Assembly: GCA_046704785.1 (NCBI GenBank)
Contig: JBJKRF010000143.1
Coordinates: 1-25,081 of the forward strand
Reading direction: 5' to 3'
DNA: 25,081 bases
Source of the DNA: JBJKRF01 sp046704785
Lineage (GTDB): Bacteria > Chloroflexota > Anaerolineae > Anaerolineales > Villigracilaceae
This document shows, piece after piece, positions 8,447-16,229 of the stretch; position 1 is the stretch's first letter, and each line of letters opens with the position of its first letter. A program made the position numbers and the translations under genes. The notes beneath the pieces are model-generated. The model made no database searches and was not told where the DNA came from. It worked only from the letters and a program-made list of their open reading frames with translations.

Positions 8447-8463
8447 TTACCCAAACGGGTAAT
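8446..8463. promoter_or_regulatory. Palindromic operator upstream of glnA
   Basis: ATTACCCAAACGGGTAAT is a perfect 7-bp inverted repeat with a 4-base spacer. Its edge touches the glnA -35. An extra half-site GTACCC lies at 8468-8473. Close copies occur at 12033, 18163, 18227 and 18248, each before another nitrogen-related transcription unit. Confidence 0.75.
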
Positions 8464-8498
8464 AAATGTACCCGGTCGCGACGCACTGAAAGCAACGC

Positions 8499-9842
8499 TT
8501 AATATTTTGATAGGTATTTATCGAGTTCCCAGTCTGTCACCTCCAGGCGATAATCTTCCCATTCAAGCCGCTTGGCGTTCAAGAAACGCTCGTAAATGTG
8601 CATCCCCAGGGCATTCCTGACCACTTCATCTGATTCCAAGGCATTCAGCGCTTGATTGAGCGACCCCGGCAAAACATCTAACCGTGTCTTATTTTGATTA
8701 TCCAGCAAATAGATATTTTCCTCAGTAGCTTCCGGAACTGCCAGCTCGCGGCGAATGCCGTCGAGGCCGCAAGCCAACATGACCGCAAAGGCCAGGTATG
8801 GATTACAACTTGGGTCTGGGCAGCGTAGTTCGATGCGCGTCGATTCGGGCGCGGAAGCGCGCGGCACCCGAATCAGGGCCGAACGGTTGACGCGCGCCCA
8901 ACTGATATAAACTGGCGCCTCATAGCCTGCCGCCAGACGTTTATAAGAATTGATCAAGGGTGCCAGGACGGCACACATGCCACGCGCATGGGTCAACTGT
9001 CCGGCAATGAAATGCTTGGCAATTTTCGATAGACCATGTGGGTCGCCAGGGTCGGCGAACGCGTTGGCGCCAGTGGCAGAGTACGACAGGCTTTGGTGCA
9101 CATGCATCCCGCTGCCGTTGATTCCCCGAATCGGTTTCGGAAGGAAAGTACAGTAGAGACCGTTCTCCTGGGCGATGACTTTGAGCGCCACACGCAGGGT
9201 GACAGCGCTGTCAGCCGTTGCGAGCGCATCCGAATAACGGAAGTCGATTTCGTGCTGCCCACGAGCGCCTTCGTGGTGCATGGCTTCCACCCGAATCCCA
9301 AGAGCCTCCAAGGTAAATGCCATCTGTCGTCGCAGGCCGGCGGCTCGGCCAGAAGGCTCGTCGAAATAGCTCGCGCTGTCATGGGGTGTAGGCGGAATAA
9401 AGCTGCCATCTACATGGGGCTTGAGCAGGAAAAATTCCAGTTCCGGGCCGGTATTGTAGGAGAATCCCATCCCTTCGGCTTCAGCGATGGCGCGGCGCAA
9501 CACGGCCCGCGGGTCGCCTTGGAAGGGTTGCCCGTCTGGTGTATACACATCACAAATCAAGCGGGCCGTGGCCTCGTCGTCGCGCAACCAGGGCAAAATG
9601 GTGAAAGTGGATGGGTCGGGACGCAGGTGCATGTCGCTTTCGGCAATACGAGCAAATCCTTCGATGGAAGAACCGTCGAACCATATTCCGTTTTCAAGCG
9701 CCTCGGGCAATTCGTGGGCTGGAATGGTGACATTCTTAACCACGCCAACCACATCAGTAAATTGAAGATCGATGAACTGGATGCGATTCGTCTCCACGCG
9801 ACGCAAGAGATCGCGTTTGGGGTCCGGCGCCGGTTCGACCAT
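8499..9842 (-). CDS. Second type I glutamine synthetase, GSI-alpha-like
   Basis: The 447-residue protein matches the length of short, non-adenylylated GSI-alpha enzymes such as Bacillus GlnA. Motifs present are WFDGSSIEGFARIAESD (54-70), TGPELEFFLL (131-140), HHEGARGQHEID (189-200), NGSGMHVHQSL (242-252) and NRSALIRVP (319-327). R65 in EGFARI corresponds to the Arg that mediates glutamine feedback in Bacillus GSI-alpha. Where GSI-beta has the adenylylation motif, this protein reads NIYLLDNQNK, so GlnE control is unlikely. AGAGGA seven bases before the ATG supports the start. It lies 28 bases downstream of the Ser/Thr kinase and is probably co-transcribed with it and the PP2C gene. A true GS is likely, but a glutamylpolyamine-synthetase-type role cannot be wholly excluded. 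Confidence 0.9.
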   Translation of the reverse strand: MVEPAPDPKRDLLRRVETNRIQFIDLQFTDVVGVVKNVTIPAHELPEALENGIWFDGSSIEGFARIAESDMHLRPDPSTFTILPWLRDDEATARLICDVYTPDGQPFQGDPRAVLRRAIAEAEGMGFSYNTGPELEFFLLKPHVDGSFIPPTPHDSASYFDEPSGRAAGLRRQMAFTLEALGIRVEAMHHEGARGQHEIDFRYSDALATADSAVTLRVALKVIAQENGLYCTFLPKPIRGINGSGMHVHQSLSYSATGANAFADPGDPHGLSKIAKHFIAGQLTHARGMCAVLAPLINSYKRLAAGYEAPVYISWARVNRSALIRVPRASAPESTRIELRCPDPSCNPYLAFAVMLACGLDGIRRELAVPEATEENIYLLDNQNKTRLDVLPGSLNQALNALESDEVVRNALGMHIYERFLNAKRLEWEDYRLEVTDWELDKYLSKY

Positions 9843-9870
9843 CAGAAATTCCTCTCTCTTCCCTGCTTTC

Positions 9871-10827
9871 TCATTTCAAGGTTTGCAATAACACAGCCAA
9901 CAAAATAAGTGCGACAAAAATTCCAAGGCCGAGGCCAACCGCTTTGAAGCCCTGGAATCTCCAGAAAGAGGTCGACTCGTTTCTTTCTTTGACTTTCAGG
10001 TCGGCAGCTTCGGGATGATCCAGGGCCTCGATAAAGGCGTTCATATCGGCATACCGTCGTTCTGGGTCTCGCAACAATGCACGTGAAACGATAGCAGCCA
10101 ATTGAACCGAGACCTGTGGATTCAGTTTTTCCAGTGGAGGCGGAACGCCCCGCAGATGTTGTTCCATGATAGCCAGTTGGTTGTCGCCGACAAAAGGTGT
10201 ACGTCCTGAGAGCATTTCATACAGGATTGTTCCCAGGGCATAGACATCGGTGCGGGCGTCACCACGCTGGCCTTCGATCTGTTCCGGGGCCATGTAATCG
10301 GGCGTTCCCATTGTGGCGCTCAAGTTAGAGTAGGTCACACGATGAGCGCTTTTGGTCAGCGCCAGGCCAAAATCCATAATAATCGGCTGACCGTCTTTCG
10401 TCACCAAAATGTTTTCCGGTTTCAAGTCTCGGTGAACAACATCATTTTGATGACAATAGGCCATTCCTTCGGCAATTTTTCGCGTCAACGTAACAGCACG
10501 ATCCACCGCCAACGGCGCGGAGGTCTCGATCAGGGTCCGCAAAGATTGCCCGTCGACAAGGGCAGTGACGAGGTAGGGCATCCGGTTATATTTTCCCGTT
10601 CCCAAGCCTTTTAAAACAGCCGGATGGTCCAAGGTATTCAAGATTTCAAGCTCACGCTGGAAACGTTCATACTGTGCCGGGTCCCCGATGATGCTGCGCT
10701 CAGGGATTTTGATTGCCACTTCCCGATGCTTAATCGCATCTATGGCCTTGTAGACATCGCTCATTCCCCCTTGAGCGATGTGTGCCGTAATCTGATATTG
10801 GTCGAATTGATCGCCGATCTGCAACAT
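9871..10827 (-). CDS. Membrane-anchored Ser/Thr protein kinase (Hanks type)
   Basis: Numbered from the ATG at 10827 (318 residues), the kinase has a Gly-rich loop (AQGGMSDVY, 19-27), catalytic Lys K40 (VAIKI), the catalytic loop HRDLKPEN (132-139), DFG at 152-154 and the activation-segment end GTPDYMAPEQ. A single C-terminal transmembrane helix (about 294-315) is followed by only a few residues, so there is no extracellular sensor. An in-frame ATG lies at 10854, but 10827 gives the usual kinase opening (MLQIGDQFDQYQI) and sits seven bases after an extended -10 TATAAT. It lies between the PP2C phosphatase and the second GS. Known parallels link Ser/Thr kinases with nitrogen control (PknG/GarA; PII phosphorylation with PP2C PphA in cyanobacteria). 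The substrate here is unknown. Confidence 0.92.
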   Translation of the reverse strand: MLQIGDQFDQYQITAHIAQGGMSDVYKAIDAIKHREVAIKIPERSIIGDPAQYERFQRELEILNTLDHPAVLKGLGTGKYNRMPYLVTALVDGQSLRTLIETSAPLAVDRAVTLTRKIAEGMAYCHQNDVVHRDLKPENILVTKDGQPIIMDFGLALTKSAHRVTYSNLSATMGTPDYMAPEQIEGQRGDARTDVYALGTILYEMLSGRTPFVGDNQLAIMEQHLRGVPPPLEKLNPQVSVQLAAIVSRALLRDPERRYADMNAFIEALDHPEAADLKVKERNESTSFWRFQGFKAVGLGLGIFVALILLAVLLQTLK

Positions 10828-10834
10828 CTCACCG

Positions 10835-10843
10835 ATTATAGCA
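10835..10843 (-). promoter_or_regulatory. Extended -10 promoter for the kinase, leaderless arrangement
   Basis: The minus strand reads TGCTATAAT, an extended -10 element, at 10843-10835. Exactly seven bases separate it from the ATG at 10827, so the predicted transcription start coincides with the start codon. No Shine-Dalgarno sequence is usable at this ATG. It would allow kinase-GS expression separate from the PP2C gene upstream. Confidence 0.5.
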
Positions 10844-10963
10844 TGGGTACTCATCTGTCAGTTCGCTTTACGAAATGATTTTGTAGGAATTTTGTGACGA
10901 AACCGATTTACAGACAGGACGATTCAAACCAGCACCCCAAACGTCGTCCAGGGCGTCAGCATC

Positions 10964-11791
10964 CTAGCGCCCCGGCAGGAACCTGCTTAACCAGGTACCC
11001 AGGTTCGAGTCGTGGATACGTTGTACCTCGGTCTCCACAGCTTCAAAGCGGCGCACCCGCACGACAACAGTGGAGACGTTGTCATCTGTTTCACGTTCGA
11101 GCGCCAAGTGAAGCAGCTTTTCCCCCAATTGCGAGGCGTCGCCAGACTGCCCGGCGAACCAGGCGAATTCATCATCTTCGACCATCGACCAGACGCCATC
11201 GCTGCACAAAACCAACCAGTCCCCTTCCTGTAAACGAATCTGGGTGATGTCGGGCTGCACAAACAAAGTCAACCCGATAGCGCGAGTCAAAACCGAACGC
11301 TGTGCATGGCTTCGAACCTTACCCGGAGAGATAAGTTTCGCCTGGACGAGTTCCCCTGCCCGCGTGTGATCGCGCGTCAGACAAGTTGCACGCCGGTCAC
11401 GGATCAAGTACGCACGGCTATCCCCTACATGCGCCAGATAAAGCACATTGCCAATGATGCAGGCTGCCGTCAGCGTCGTCCCCATCTGTCCCATGCCCAT
11501 CCGTTGTGCGGCTTTGTATACGTTGAGATTGGCATTTTCGAAGCTCTGGCGTAACATCTTAGGGTTGAGTGCTCGTGCGCCAAAGAGCGTCTCATTCATC
11601 GACTTCAACGCCAACGTGCTGGCAATACTACCATTCGAATATCCCCCCATGCCATCCGCAATCGCAAAGAGCGACCCGCGTACAGGCGACTGCCCTGGAC
11701 TCGAAAGATGGATGGCGTCCTGGTTCTCCTCGCGCACCGGGCCAACATCACTCAGACCGCTCATATCAAGAACCGGAAGATAGCTTCTCAA
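10964..11791 (-). CDS. PP2C-family Ser/Thr protein phosphatase
   Basis: It dephosphorylates phosphoserine/phosphothreonine with two metal ions, most likely opposing the adjacent kinase. The protein is about 275 residues. All main PP2C motifs are present in order: SDVGPVREENQDA, FAIADGMGGYSNG, GTTLTAACI, HVGDSRAYLI, LTRAIG, LCSDGVWSMVEDDE and the C-terminal DDNVSTVVVRV. No membrane segment is seen, so it is a soluble cytoplasmic phosphatase. The start is uncertain. I chose TTG at 11791 because GGAG lies ten bases upstream and the first beta-strand is kept. ATG at 11764 and TTG at 11857 are alternatives. The kinase begins about 110-140 bases downstream on the same strand. The palindromic operator at 12033 lies upstream of this unit. 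Confidence 0.9.
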   Translation of the reverse strand: MRSYLPVLDMSGLSDVGPVREENQDAIHLSSPGQSPVRGSLFAIADGMGGYSNGSIASTLALKSMNETLFGARALNPKMLRQSFENANLNVYKAAQRMGMGQMGTTLTAACIIGNVLYLAHVGDSRAYLIRDRRATCLTRDHTRAGELVQAKLISPGKVRSHAQRSVLTRAIGLTLFVQPDITQIRLQEGDWLVLCSDGVWSMVEDDEFAWFAGQSGDASQLGEKLLHLALERETDDNVSTVVVRVRRFEAVETEVQRIHDSNLGTWLSRFLPGR

Positions 11792-12032
11792 CGCACCTGT
11801 TCTCCAATAATCAATCGGAGAGACTGTGAGAACGAGAGTACCCAAAGCCTCGAACAATCAAACTGTACATGGTTCTCAAGAAATCTTTATCGTCACTGAC
11901 GTAACTGTGAGCATACTTCTTTCTACAGAGACATCCTCACAACTCTCTCGTTCGATAAGAATTCAAGAGAACATGCTTATTCTACTGCCGCGAGAGCAAA
12001 AATCTCCCCCAAGAAGCTGCAACAACCAAGAA

Positions 12033-12050
12033 AGTACCCAAACGGGTAAT
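12033..12050. promoter_or_regulatory. Palindromic operator upstream of the PP2C-kinase-GS unit
   Basis: AGTACCCAAACGGGTAAT matches the glnA operator at 16 of 18 positions and keeps the TACCC-AAAC-GGGTA core. It lies about 240 bases before the likely PP2C start. A lone half-site GTACCC follows at 11838-11843. Confidence 0.65.
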
Positions 12051-12140
12051 ATAAGTGGCAATCGATTCAGCCAGAAAACGCCACTTGACGTGAAATCCCC
12101 ATAAAAAGTCTGAGAGTGAACGAAGGAGGTTTGGAATTTA

Positions 12141-12212
12141 ATGATGGAGCGCACGCCCCAAAGCATCGTACGCTCCATGTCTGTCTGCCATAGCCGACTT
12201 CCAAAATCTTAA
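12141..12212 (+). CDS. Possible 23-residue peptide, doubtful
   Basis: A strong Shine-Dalgarno sequence GGAGGT (12125-12130) lies ten bases before ATG ATG, opening a 23-codon frame that ends in TAA at 12210-12212. The frame is largely taken up by the two arms of the hairpin at 12144-12178, so the coding impression may be accidental. No similarity is recognised. Confidence 0.15.
   Translation: MMERTPQSIVRSMSVCHSRLPKS
12144..12178 (-). terminator. Strong stem-loop after the APC permease
   Basis: ATGGAGCGCACG (12144-12155) pairs with CGTACGCTCCAT (12167-12178) around an 11-base loop. On the minus strand the 12-bp stem is complete, with one G-U pair. It lies about 40 bases after the permease stop. 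There is no U-run behind it, so it could be a Rho-assisted terminator or an mRNA 3'-end stabiliser. Confidence 0.5.
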
Positions 12213-12215
12213 AAA

Positions 12216-13694
12216 TCAGGGGCTTGCTTCGGTACGCCGGGTAAGGGAGTAAACCAGGCTGACAAGCAGCCATAGCACGGCCAGGCTCATGGCCAGGCGG
12301 CTGGCAAACGTAATGACGCCGCCTGCCGTCAATCCGATGATAACGATGGCAACGACAATGCCAACATTTGCAAGCAGTCCAATGGAAGGGAGTAAAAGGT
12401 GCTGTAAAAAGCCGAAAGCTGCATCACCAGCAAAAGTGGCAATCGTCAAGCCGCAAAGAATGGCATACAACAAAAAGGCGCCGATATTCGAAGTCAGGAT
12501 GATGCCCGTCAACACAGGGAGACCGCCCAGAACGCCGGCTGCACCGATGACAGCCGAGACAATACCCAATAGCACAACCGCCATGTAAGGTGTGGCGTAC
12601 TTTTCATGCAGCATCCCCAGAACATCGGGCATTTCCTCATCCTGAGCCATCGCAAAGCTGATGCGTACGCCAGTGTTCATAGCCGTGAGCGTGGCTCCCA
12701 AAAGCGCCACGATGACGGTAAAACTGACGACCAACATCAGCGTGGTGCCGTATCCCCCCAGCAAGGAATTGCCAATCTGCAAGGCAAGATCGCCAATGGG
12801 GGCCTGGGAAGCGACTGCATTGATATGCGCATTCAACGCAAACCCGCTCGCGAAATATTCCAGTAGATAGGCGAACGCACCCTGGATGATCAAAGCCAGC
12901 ACCGTCCCACGGGGAACGTCACGCTGCGGGTTGGCCGAGGTAGCCCCAAGCGCAGTGGATGACTCGAAACCAACCATCAGGATCATCGCAAGACTGGCCT
13001 GGAACAAAAGGCCCGCTACACTGTGAGGCAACAAAACGTCCGAGGCGTTGGGGTACGTCCATGCCTGGGCAGGCAACCCGCCTGGGTTAACCAGGCGAAA
13101 GAGGATCGCCATCACGCTGAAAACAACCAGCATGATCAATTGCAAAGTATTCAATACAACACTGGAGGTCGTCGTCCCTGTGATTCCTCGAAGCGCCAAA
13201 AATCCGATAAAGGCAGAAAACGCAGCAACCAGAATCAATTTTCCGAAGATCGTTGGATGGTACCCAAAGTATTGGAACAGATAATTGGCCAGTATGCCCA
13301 TAAAGGCGACCATGACACCGGGGTAAATCCAATAATAGAGGTGCGACGTCCAGGCAACAGCGAATTTCGCCACACGCGCCAGACCATGGTGGCGCAGGTA
13401 CTTTTGCTCGGTGAAAAGTCGGTCGGCAAAATGGTAAGCGCTTCGAAAACCAGCTTCAGGGTAGCGACGCGCCAATTCGGCGAAAGACAGGATTGTCAGT
13501 AACGTACCAAGCAAGGCCAATAACACACCCGGCCAGATATCTGCCGGGCTGCTACCAATAGCCGCAGCTGCCTGTGACTGATATAGCAACCACATGAAGG
13601 CCCCAGGAGCAATCAGAGCCATCGCATTGATCGTAACGCCGGTCAATCCCAGCGTTTTGCGAGGGGAGGTATTCGCGCGAGAATCAGCGGTCAT
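12216..13694 (-). CDS. APC-superfamily amino acid permease
   Basis: The 492-residue integral membrane protein has about 12 or more hydrophobic segments. The N-terminus LGLTGVTINAMALIAPGAFMW carries the first-helix pattern of amino acid/polyamine/organocation (APC) transporters, with an unwound Gly/Ala/Pro-rich region, and FAELARRYPEAG follows in the second helix, as is typical. FESSTALGATSANPQRDVPRG near the middle is another family signature. The substrate is probably an amino acid or amine and cannot be refined. GAGGAG five bases before the ATG supports the start. The gene overlaps the 3' end of the small membrane protein by 11 bases, so the pair is probably translationally coupled. It lies between the amt operon and the PP2C/kinase/GS unit. 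Confidence 0.88.
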   Translation of the reverse strand: MTADSRANTSPRKTLGLTGVTINAMALIAPGAFMWLLYQSQAAAAIGSSPADIWPGVLLALLGTLLTILSFAELARRYPEAGFRSAYHFADRLFTEQKYLRHHGLARVAKFAVAWTSHLYYWIYPGVMVAFMGILANYLFQYFGYHPTIFGKLILVAAFSAFIGFLALRGITGTTTSSVVLNTLQLIMLVVFSVMAILFRLVNPGGLPAQAWTYPNASDVLLPHSVAGLLFQASLAMILMVGFESSTALGATSANPQRDVPRGTVLALIIQGAFAYLLEYFASGFALNAHINAVASQAPIGDLALQIGNSLLGGYGTTLMLVVSFTVIVALLGATLTAMNTGVRISFAMAQDEEMPDVLGMLHEKYATPYMAVVLLGIVSAVIGAAGVLGGLPVLTGIILTSNIGAFLLYAILCGLTIATFAGDAAFGFLQHLLLPSIGLLANVGIVVAIVIIGLTAGGVITFASRLAMSLAVLWLLVSLVYSLTRRTEASP

Positions 13695-13902
13695 GGGACT
13701 CCTCGTCGTTCTGAGAAGATTTGAGCCAGGTTTCCAGCTTTTCGATGAATAACACTAACGGCCACAGCAAGACTATTCGGGCGGCATCGACCAGGAATTG
13801 CAACCACTGCAACCAGGTAAACCCGCGTACGTTCGTGCCATCGAGCATGATTCTGGCAACCACCAGACCCAGCCCTAAATAAATTAAAGTTGGAGGCGTC
13901 AT
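13684..13902 (-). CDS. Small two-helix membrane protein coupled to the permease
   Basis: This is a hydrophobic protein of 72 residues from ATG at 13902, or 86 residues from GTG at 13944. It has two likely transmembrane segments (about 5-20 and 32-52) and a charged C-terminal tail ending KSSQNDEESHDR. The family is not recognised. Its stop lies inside the permease start region with an 11-base overlap, a strong sign of a real, coupled gene. A role as accessory subunit or stabiliser of the permease is an inference. Neither candidate start has a good ribosome-binding site, so the N-terminus is uncertain. Confidence 0.6.
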   Translation of the reverse strand: MTPPTLIYLGLGLVVARIMLDGTNVRGFTWLQWLQFLVDAARIVLLWPLVLFIEKLETWLKSSQNDEESHDR

Positions 13903-14050
13903 GATAATATCGAAGTCTAGAGAATGCAATGAATTATTGAGCACAAAGGCCCGAAGTGATCGCTAAGACGTTTCGACCATTCCAGGGCCCCAATTTCTCA
14001 TGGCGAGTGGCTACGCCAATCGCTCCAACTGTGCTGTGCCCCTGCCCCAC

Positions 14051-14078
14051 CGCTGGCCTTCTGGTTCGAAGACCAGCG
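14051..14078. other. Stem-loop downstream of amt
   Basis: CGCTGG-c-CTTC (14051-14061) pairs with GAAG-a-CCAGCG (14068-14078) around loop TGGTTC, with one internal mismatch. It lies about 70 bases after the amt stop, in the roughly 200- to 240-base gap before the small membrane protein. There is no adjacent U-run. It is probably the 3' end structure of the amt operon. Confidence 0.5.
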
Positions 14079-14145
14079 ATGAGGAGGGCAAGGAAAGGAG
14101 AAAAACACCAACGAACAGCTTGGGTTCAAGCGTAGACTGTAAGCC

Positions 14146-15717
14146 CTAAGCGGCAGGCTCCCAATCCGCAGGGTAAGCCAGGGCTCCCACTTCGGGGATA
14201 TCCAAGCCTTTCAGTTCGACTTCGGTGGATACGCGCAGCCCCATGGTCATATCCAGCAGCTTGAAGAAAACCCAGGAGACGCCGAAGGCCCACACGAAGG
14301 CAACTACACCACCGATAATCTGAGCGATGAGTTGTCCCCAACCGCCGCCGAAGAACAGACCATTGACGACCCAGCCACCGTAGTTCATCGTAGCATCGGC
14401 AAAGAGGCCGACTGAAAGCTGGCCCCACAGGCCGTTCACACCATGTACGGAGATGGCACCTACGGGATCATCAATGTGAATCTTGTCGAAGAAGGCGACG
14501 GACAGACAAACCAGGATACCTGCAATTGCGCCGATAATACACGAACTGAGCGGGCTGACGAAACCAGACGGCGCTGTGATCGCCACCAAACCGGCCAGGA
14601 AACCGTTGCAGATCATGCCCGGACTCGGCTTTCTCGACGCATCGATAAACCACATGTAGAGCATGGAGAACACCGCGCCAGTCGCAGAAGCCAGCATCGT
14701 GTCCACGGCGATGATGCCGATGCGCAACGCGCCGTTGCCCGAAGCGCCCAGGGTTGAGCCAGGATTGAAACCAAACCAGCCGAAGCCCAGGATCATAGTG
14801 CCCGCGATAGCCAGAACGATGTTGTGGCCGGGGATGGTATTGGCGCTGCCATCTTTATTGTATTTACCCAGGCGCGGGCCCAGTACGACTGCGCCAGCCA
14901 GCCCGGTCCAACCGCCGATGGCATGCACAACGCCCGAACCGGCGAAGTCTGCATATCCGGCACCGAGGCCGATGTTGCCCAGTTGCGAAAGCCAACCACC
15001 GCCCCAGGCCCACATCCCGTAGATCGGGTAGATGACGCCGCCGACGAACAGGCCATAAATACAGAAGGACTTCCAATTCCAGCGCTCGGCCATCGCACCG
15101 GTCGGGATGGTAGCCGTTGTATCCATGAACACCATTTCGAAGAGGAACAGCACCGCTGCGCCCACATCATAGGCTCCGTTCATAAAGAAGCCCTTGGTGC
15201 CCAGGATACGCCAACCGCCTATGGAGACGGCGGAATTCAATCCGCTCAGACCTCCCAGGTTTCCTAGACCAACCAGACCAACACCGCCAAACATGAAGGC
15301 GAAGCCGCAAATGTAGAAGCCCAACATACCCAGAACATAAATAAGGAAGTTCATAGACATGGTATGCGCGGCGTTCTTGGCGCGGGTAAAACCGGTTTCC
15401 ACCAACGCGAAACCGACCTGCATGAACATGACCAGATAGCCCGTGACCAGAGTCCACACAAAGTTGATCGCAATGCGGTTCTCATTGACATCTGAGGCCA
15501 ACTTCAGCGCAAACGGTTCGCTGGTTTTGGCACTGTCGAAGTCTGTCTGCGCCAGATTTGCGGGCGCAACACCGATGAGATCTGTCCCCTGTGAGCCGGT
15601 GGTCAGACCGGAGGCATCTTCTTGGGGACCCGGTGCACACGCGGCCAACGCTGTGAGCAGCAGGAATCCCATTAAAAAGAGCAGAACGAAGGGTCGACTA
15701 CGTGAAGATACTTTCAT
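14146..15717 (-). CDS. amt: Ammonium transporter Amt with lipoprotein-like N-terminus
   Basis: The 523-residue Amt/Rh-family channel moves ammonium into the cell. The conduction pore residues are present: D257 in ADFAGSG, and the twin histidines H265 (GSGVVHAIGG) and H425 (ISVHGVNGLWG). TTATIPTGAMAERW (200-213) is also a family signature. The C-terminal tail RVSTEVELKGLDIPEVG resembles the cytoplasmic regulatory tail of AmtB, where PII/GlnK binds in other bacteria. The N-terminus is a signal peptide ending in lipobox LAAC with C27, then about 45 polar residues before the first channel helix, so the mature protein may be lipidated. Its start overlaps the upstream PH-like gene by four bases (ATGA). 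No glnK/glnB gene accompanies it here. Confidence 0.96.
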   Translation of the reverse strand: MKVSSRSRPFVLLFLMGFLLLTALAACAPGPQEDASGLTTGSQGTDLIGVAPANLAQTDFDSAKTSEPFALKLASDVNENRIAINFVWTLVTGYLVMFMQVGFALVETGFTRAKNAAHTMSMNFLIYVLGMLGFYICGFAFMFGGVGLVGLGNLGGLSGLNSAVSIGGWRILGTKGFFMNGAYDVGAAVLFLFEMVFMDTTATIPTGAMAERWNWKSFCIYGLFVGGVIYPIYGMWAWGGGWLSQLGNIGLGAGYADFAGSGVVHAIGGWTGLAGAVVLGPRLGKYNKDGSANTIPGHNIVLAIAGTMILGFGWFGFNPGSTLGASGNGALRIGIIAVDTMLASATGAVFSMLYMWFIDASRKPSPGMICNGFLAGLVAITAPSGFVSPLSSCIIGAIAGILVCLSVAFFDKIHIDDPVGAISVHGVNGLWGQLSVGLFADATMNYGGWVVNGLFFGGGWGQLIAQIIGGVVAFVWAFGVSWVFFKLLDMTMGLRVSTEVELKGLDIPEVGALAYPADWEPAA

Positions 15718-16196
15718 TTTGCTTTTACTCCTTTGGGAAAAGATTTGGTTTGAATGCGCCGAGTGATATAAGTCAATACTTTTTCACGCTCGACGGACGT
15801 GACAAACAAAGTGAGGCTTGAAAACGGCGAGGGGTGCTGGAGAACGATATGTGACCCGCGCACATCGTATCCGACGAACTCATCCCAGGTACGAAAAATC
15901 GCATCACCAACTGCCACGCCCTGGGTGGTAAAGGTGTAGTTCATAGGCAAGAGCAAGATCGCAAAAGCAACGATCAACATGATCCATTCGAATAGGCCGG
16001 AAACCCATCCTGCCAGCAAACCCAGGATCAACACGGCGCCCAAAGAGTACAGGCTAACGCGATGAACCATGATTTTCTGCCAGAAGTTCAACGGCACCTT
16101 TGCCAAAACTTTTCCAGGCAAAGTCACGCGCACAAACGGCCGCGCTTTAACCAACATTGTGACAAGAATGACTCCAAAAATCGGAAGAGCTAACAT
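15714..16196 (-). CDS. Two-helix membrane protein with PH-like C-terminal domain
   Basis: The 160-residue protein has one hydrophobic segment at the N-terminus and a longer hydrophobic hairpin (about 48-85). A soluble C-terminal part (about 86-155) begins NYTFTTQGVAVGD and continues RTWDEFVGYDVRG. That beta-rich pattern resembles the bacterial PH-like domains found in small membrane proteins, but the assignment is tentative and the molecular function is unknown. AGGA seven bases before ATG supports the start at 16196. Its stop overlaps the amt start (ATGA), so the two are translationally coupled. A role in amt assembly or regulation is suggested only by that coupling. Confidence 0.7.
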   Translation of the reverse strand: MLALPIFGVILVTMLVKARPFVRVTLPGKVLAKVPLNFWQKIMVHRVSLYSLGAVLILGLLAGWVSGLFEWIMLIVAFAILLLPMNYTFTTQGVAVGDAIFRTWDEFVGYDVRGSHIVLQHPSPFSSLTLFVTSVEREKVLTYITRRIQTKSFPKGVKAK

Positions 16197-16229
16197 ATCA
16201 CCATCCTAACGAAACGAATTTGGTCTGGA

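Larger units (their letters stand above)
11858..12215. other. Intergenic region between the permease and the PP2C operon
   Basis: About 360 bases without a convincing protein gene. It holds the operator-like palindrome at 12033-12050, a long hairpin at 12144-12178 and a possible 23-codon reading frame on the plus strand. No clear sigma-70 promoter for the PP2C unit was found. A TAGAAT lies on the minus strand near 11980 but lacks a good -35. Confidence 0.6.

Noticed and set aside
8499..9842. Adenylylation site in the second GS
   Set aside because: A tyrosine aligns (NIYLLDN), but the flanking DLPPEE motif required in GSI-beta is absent.
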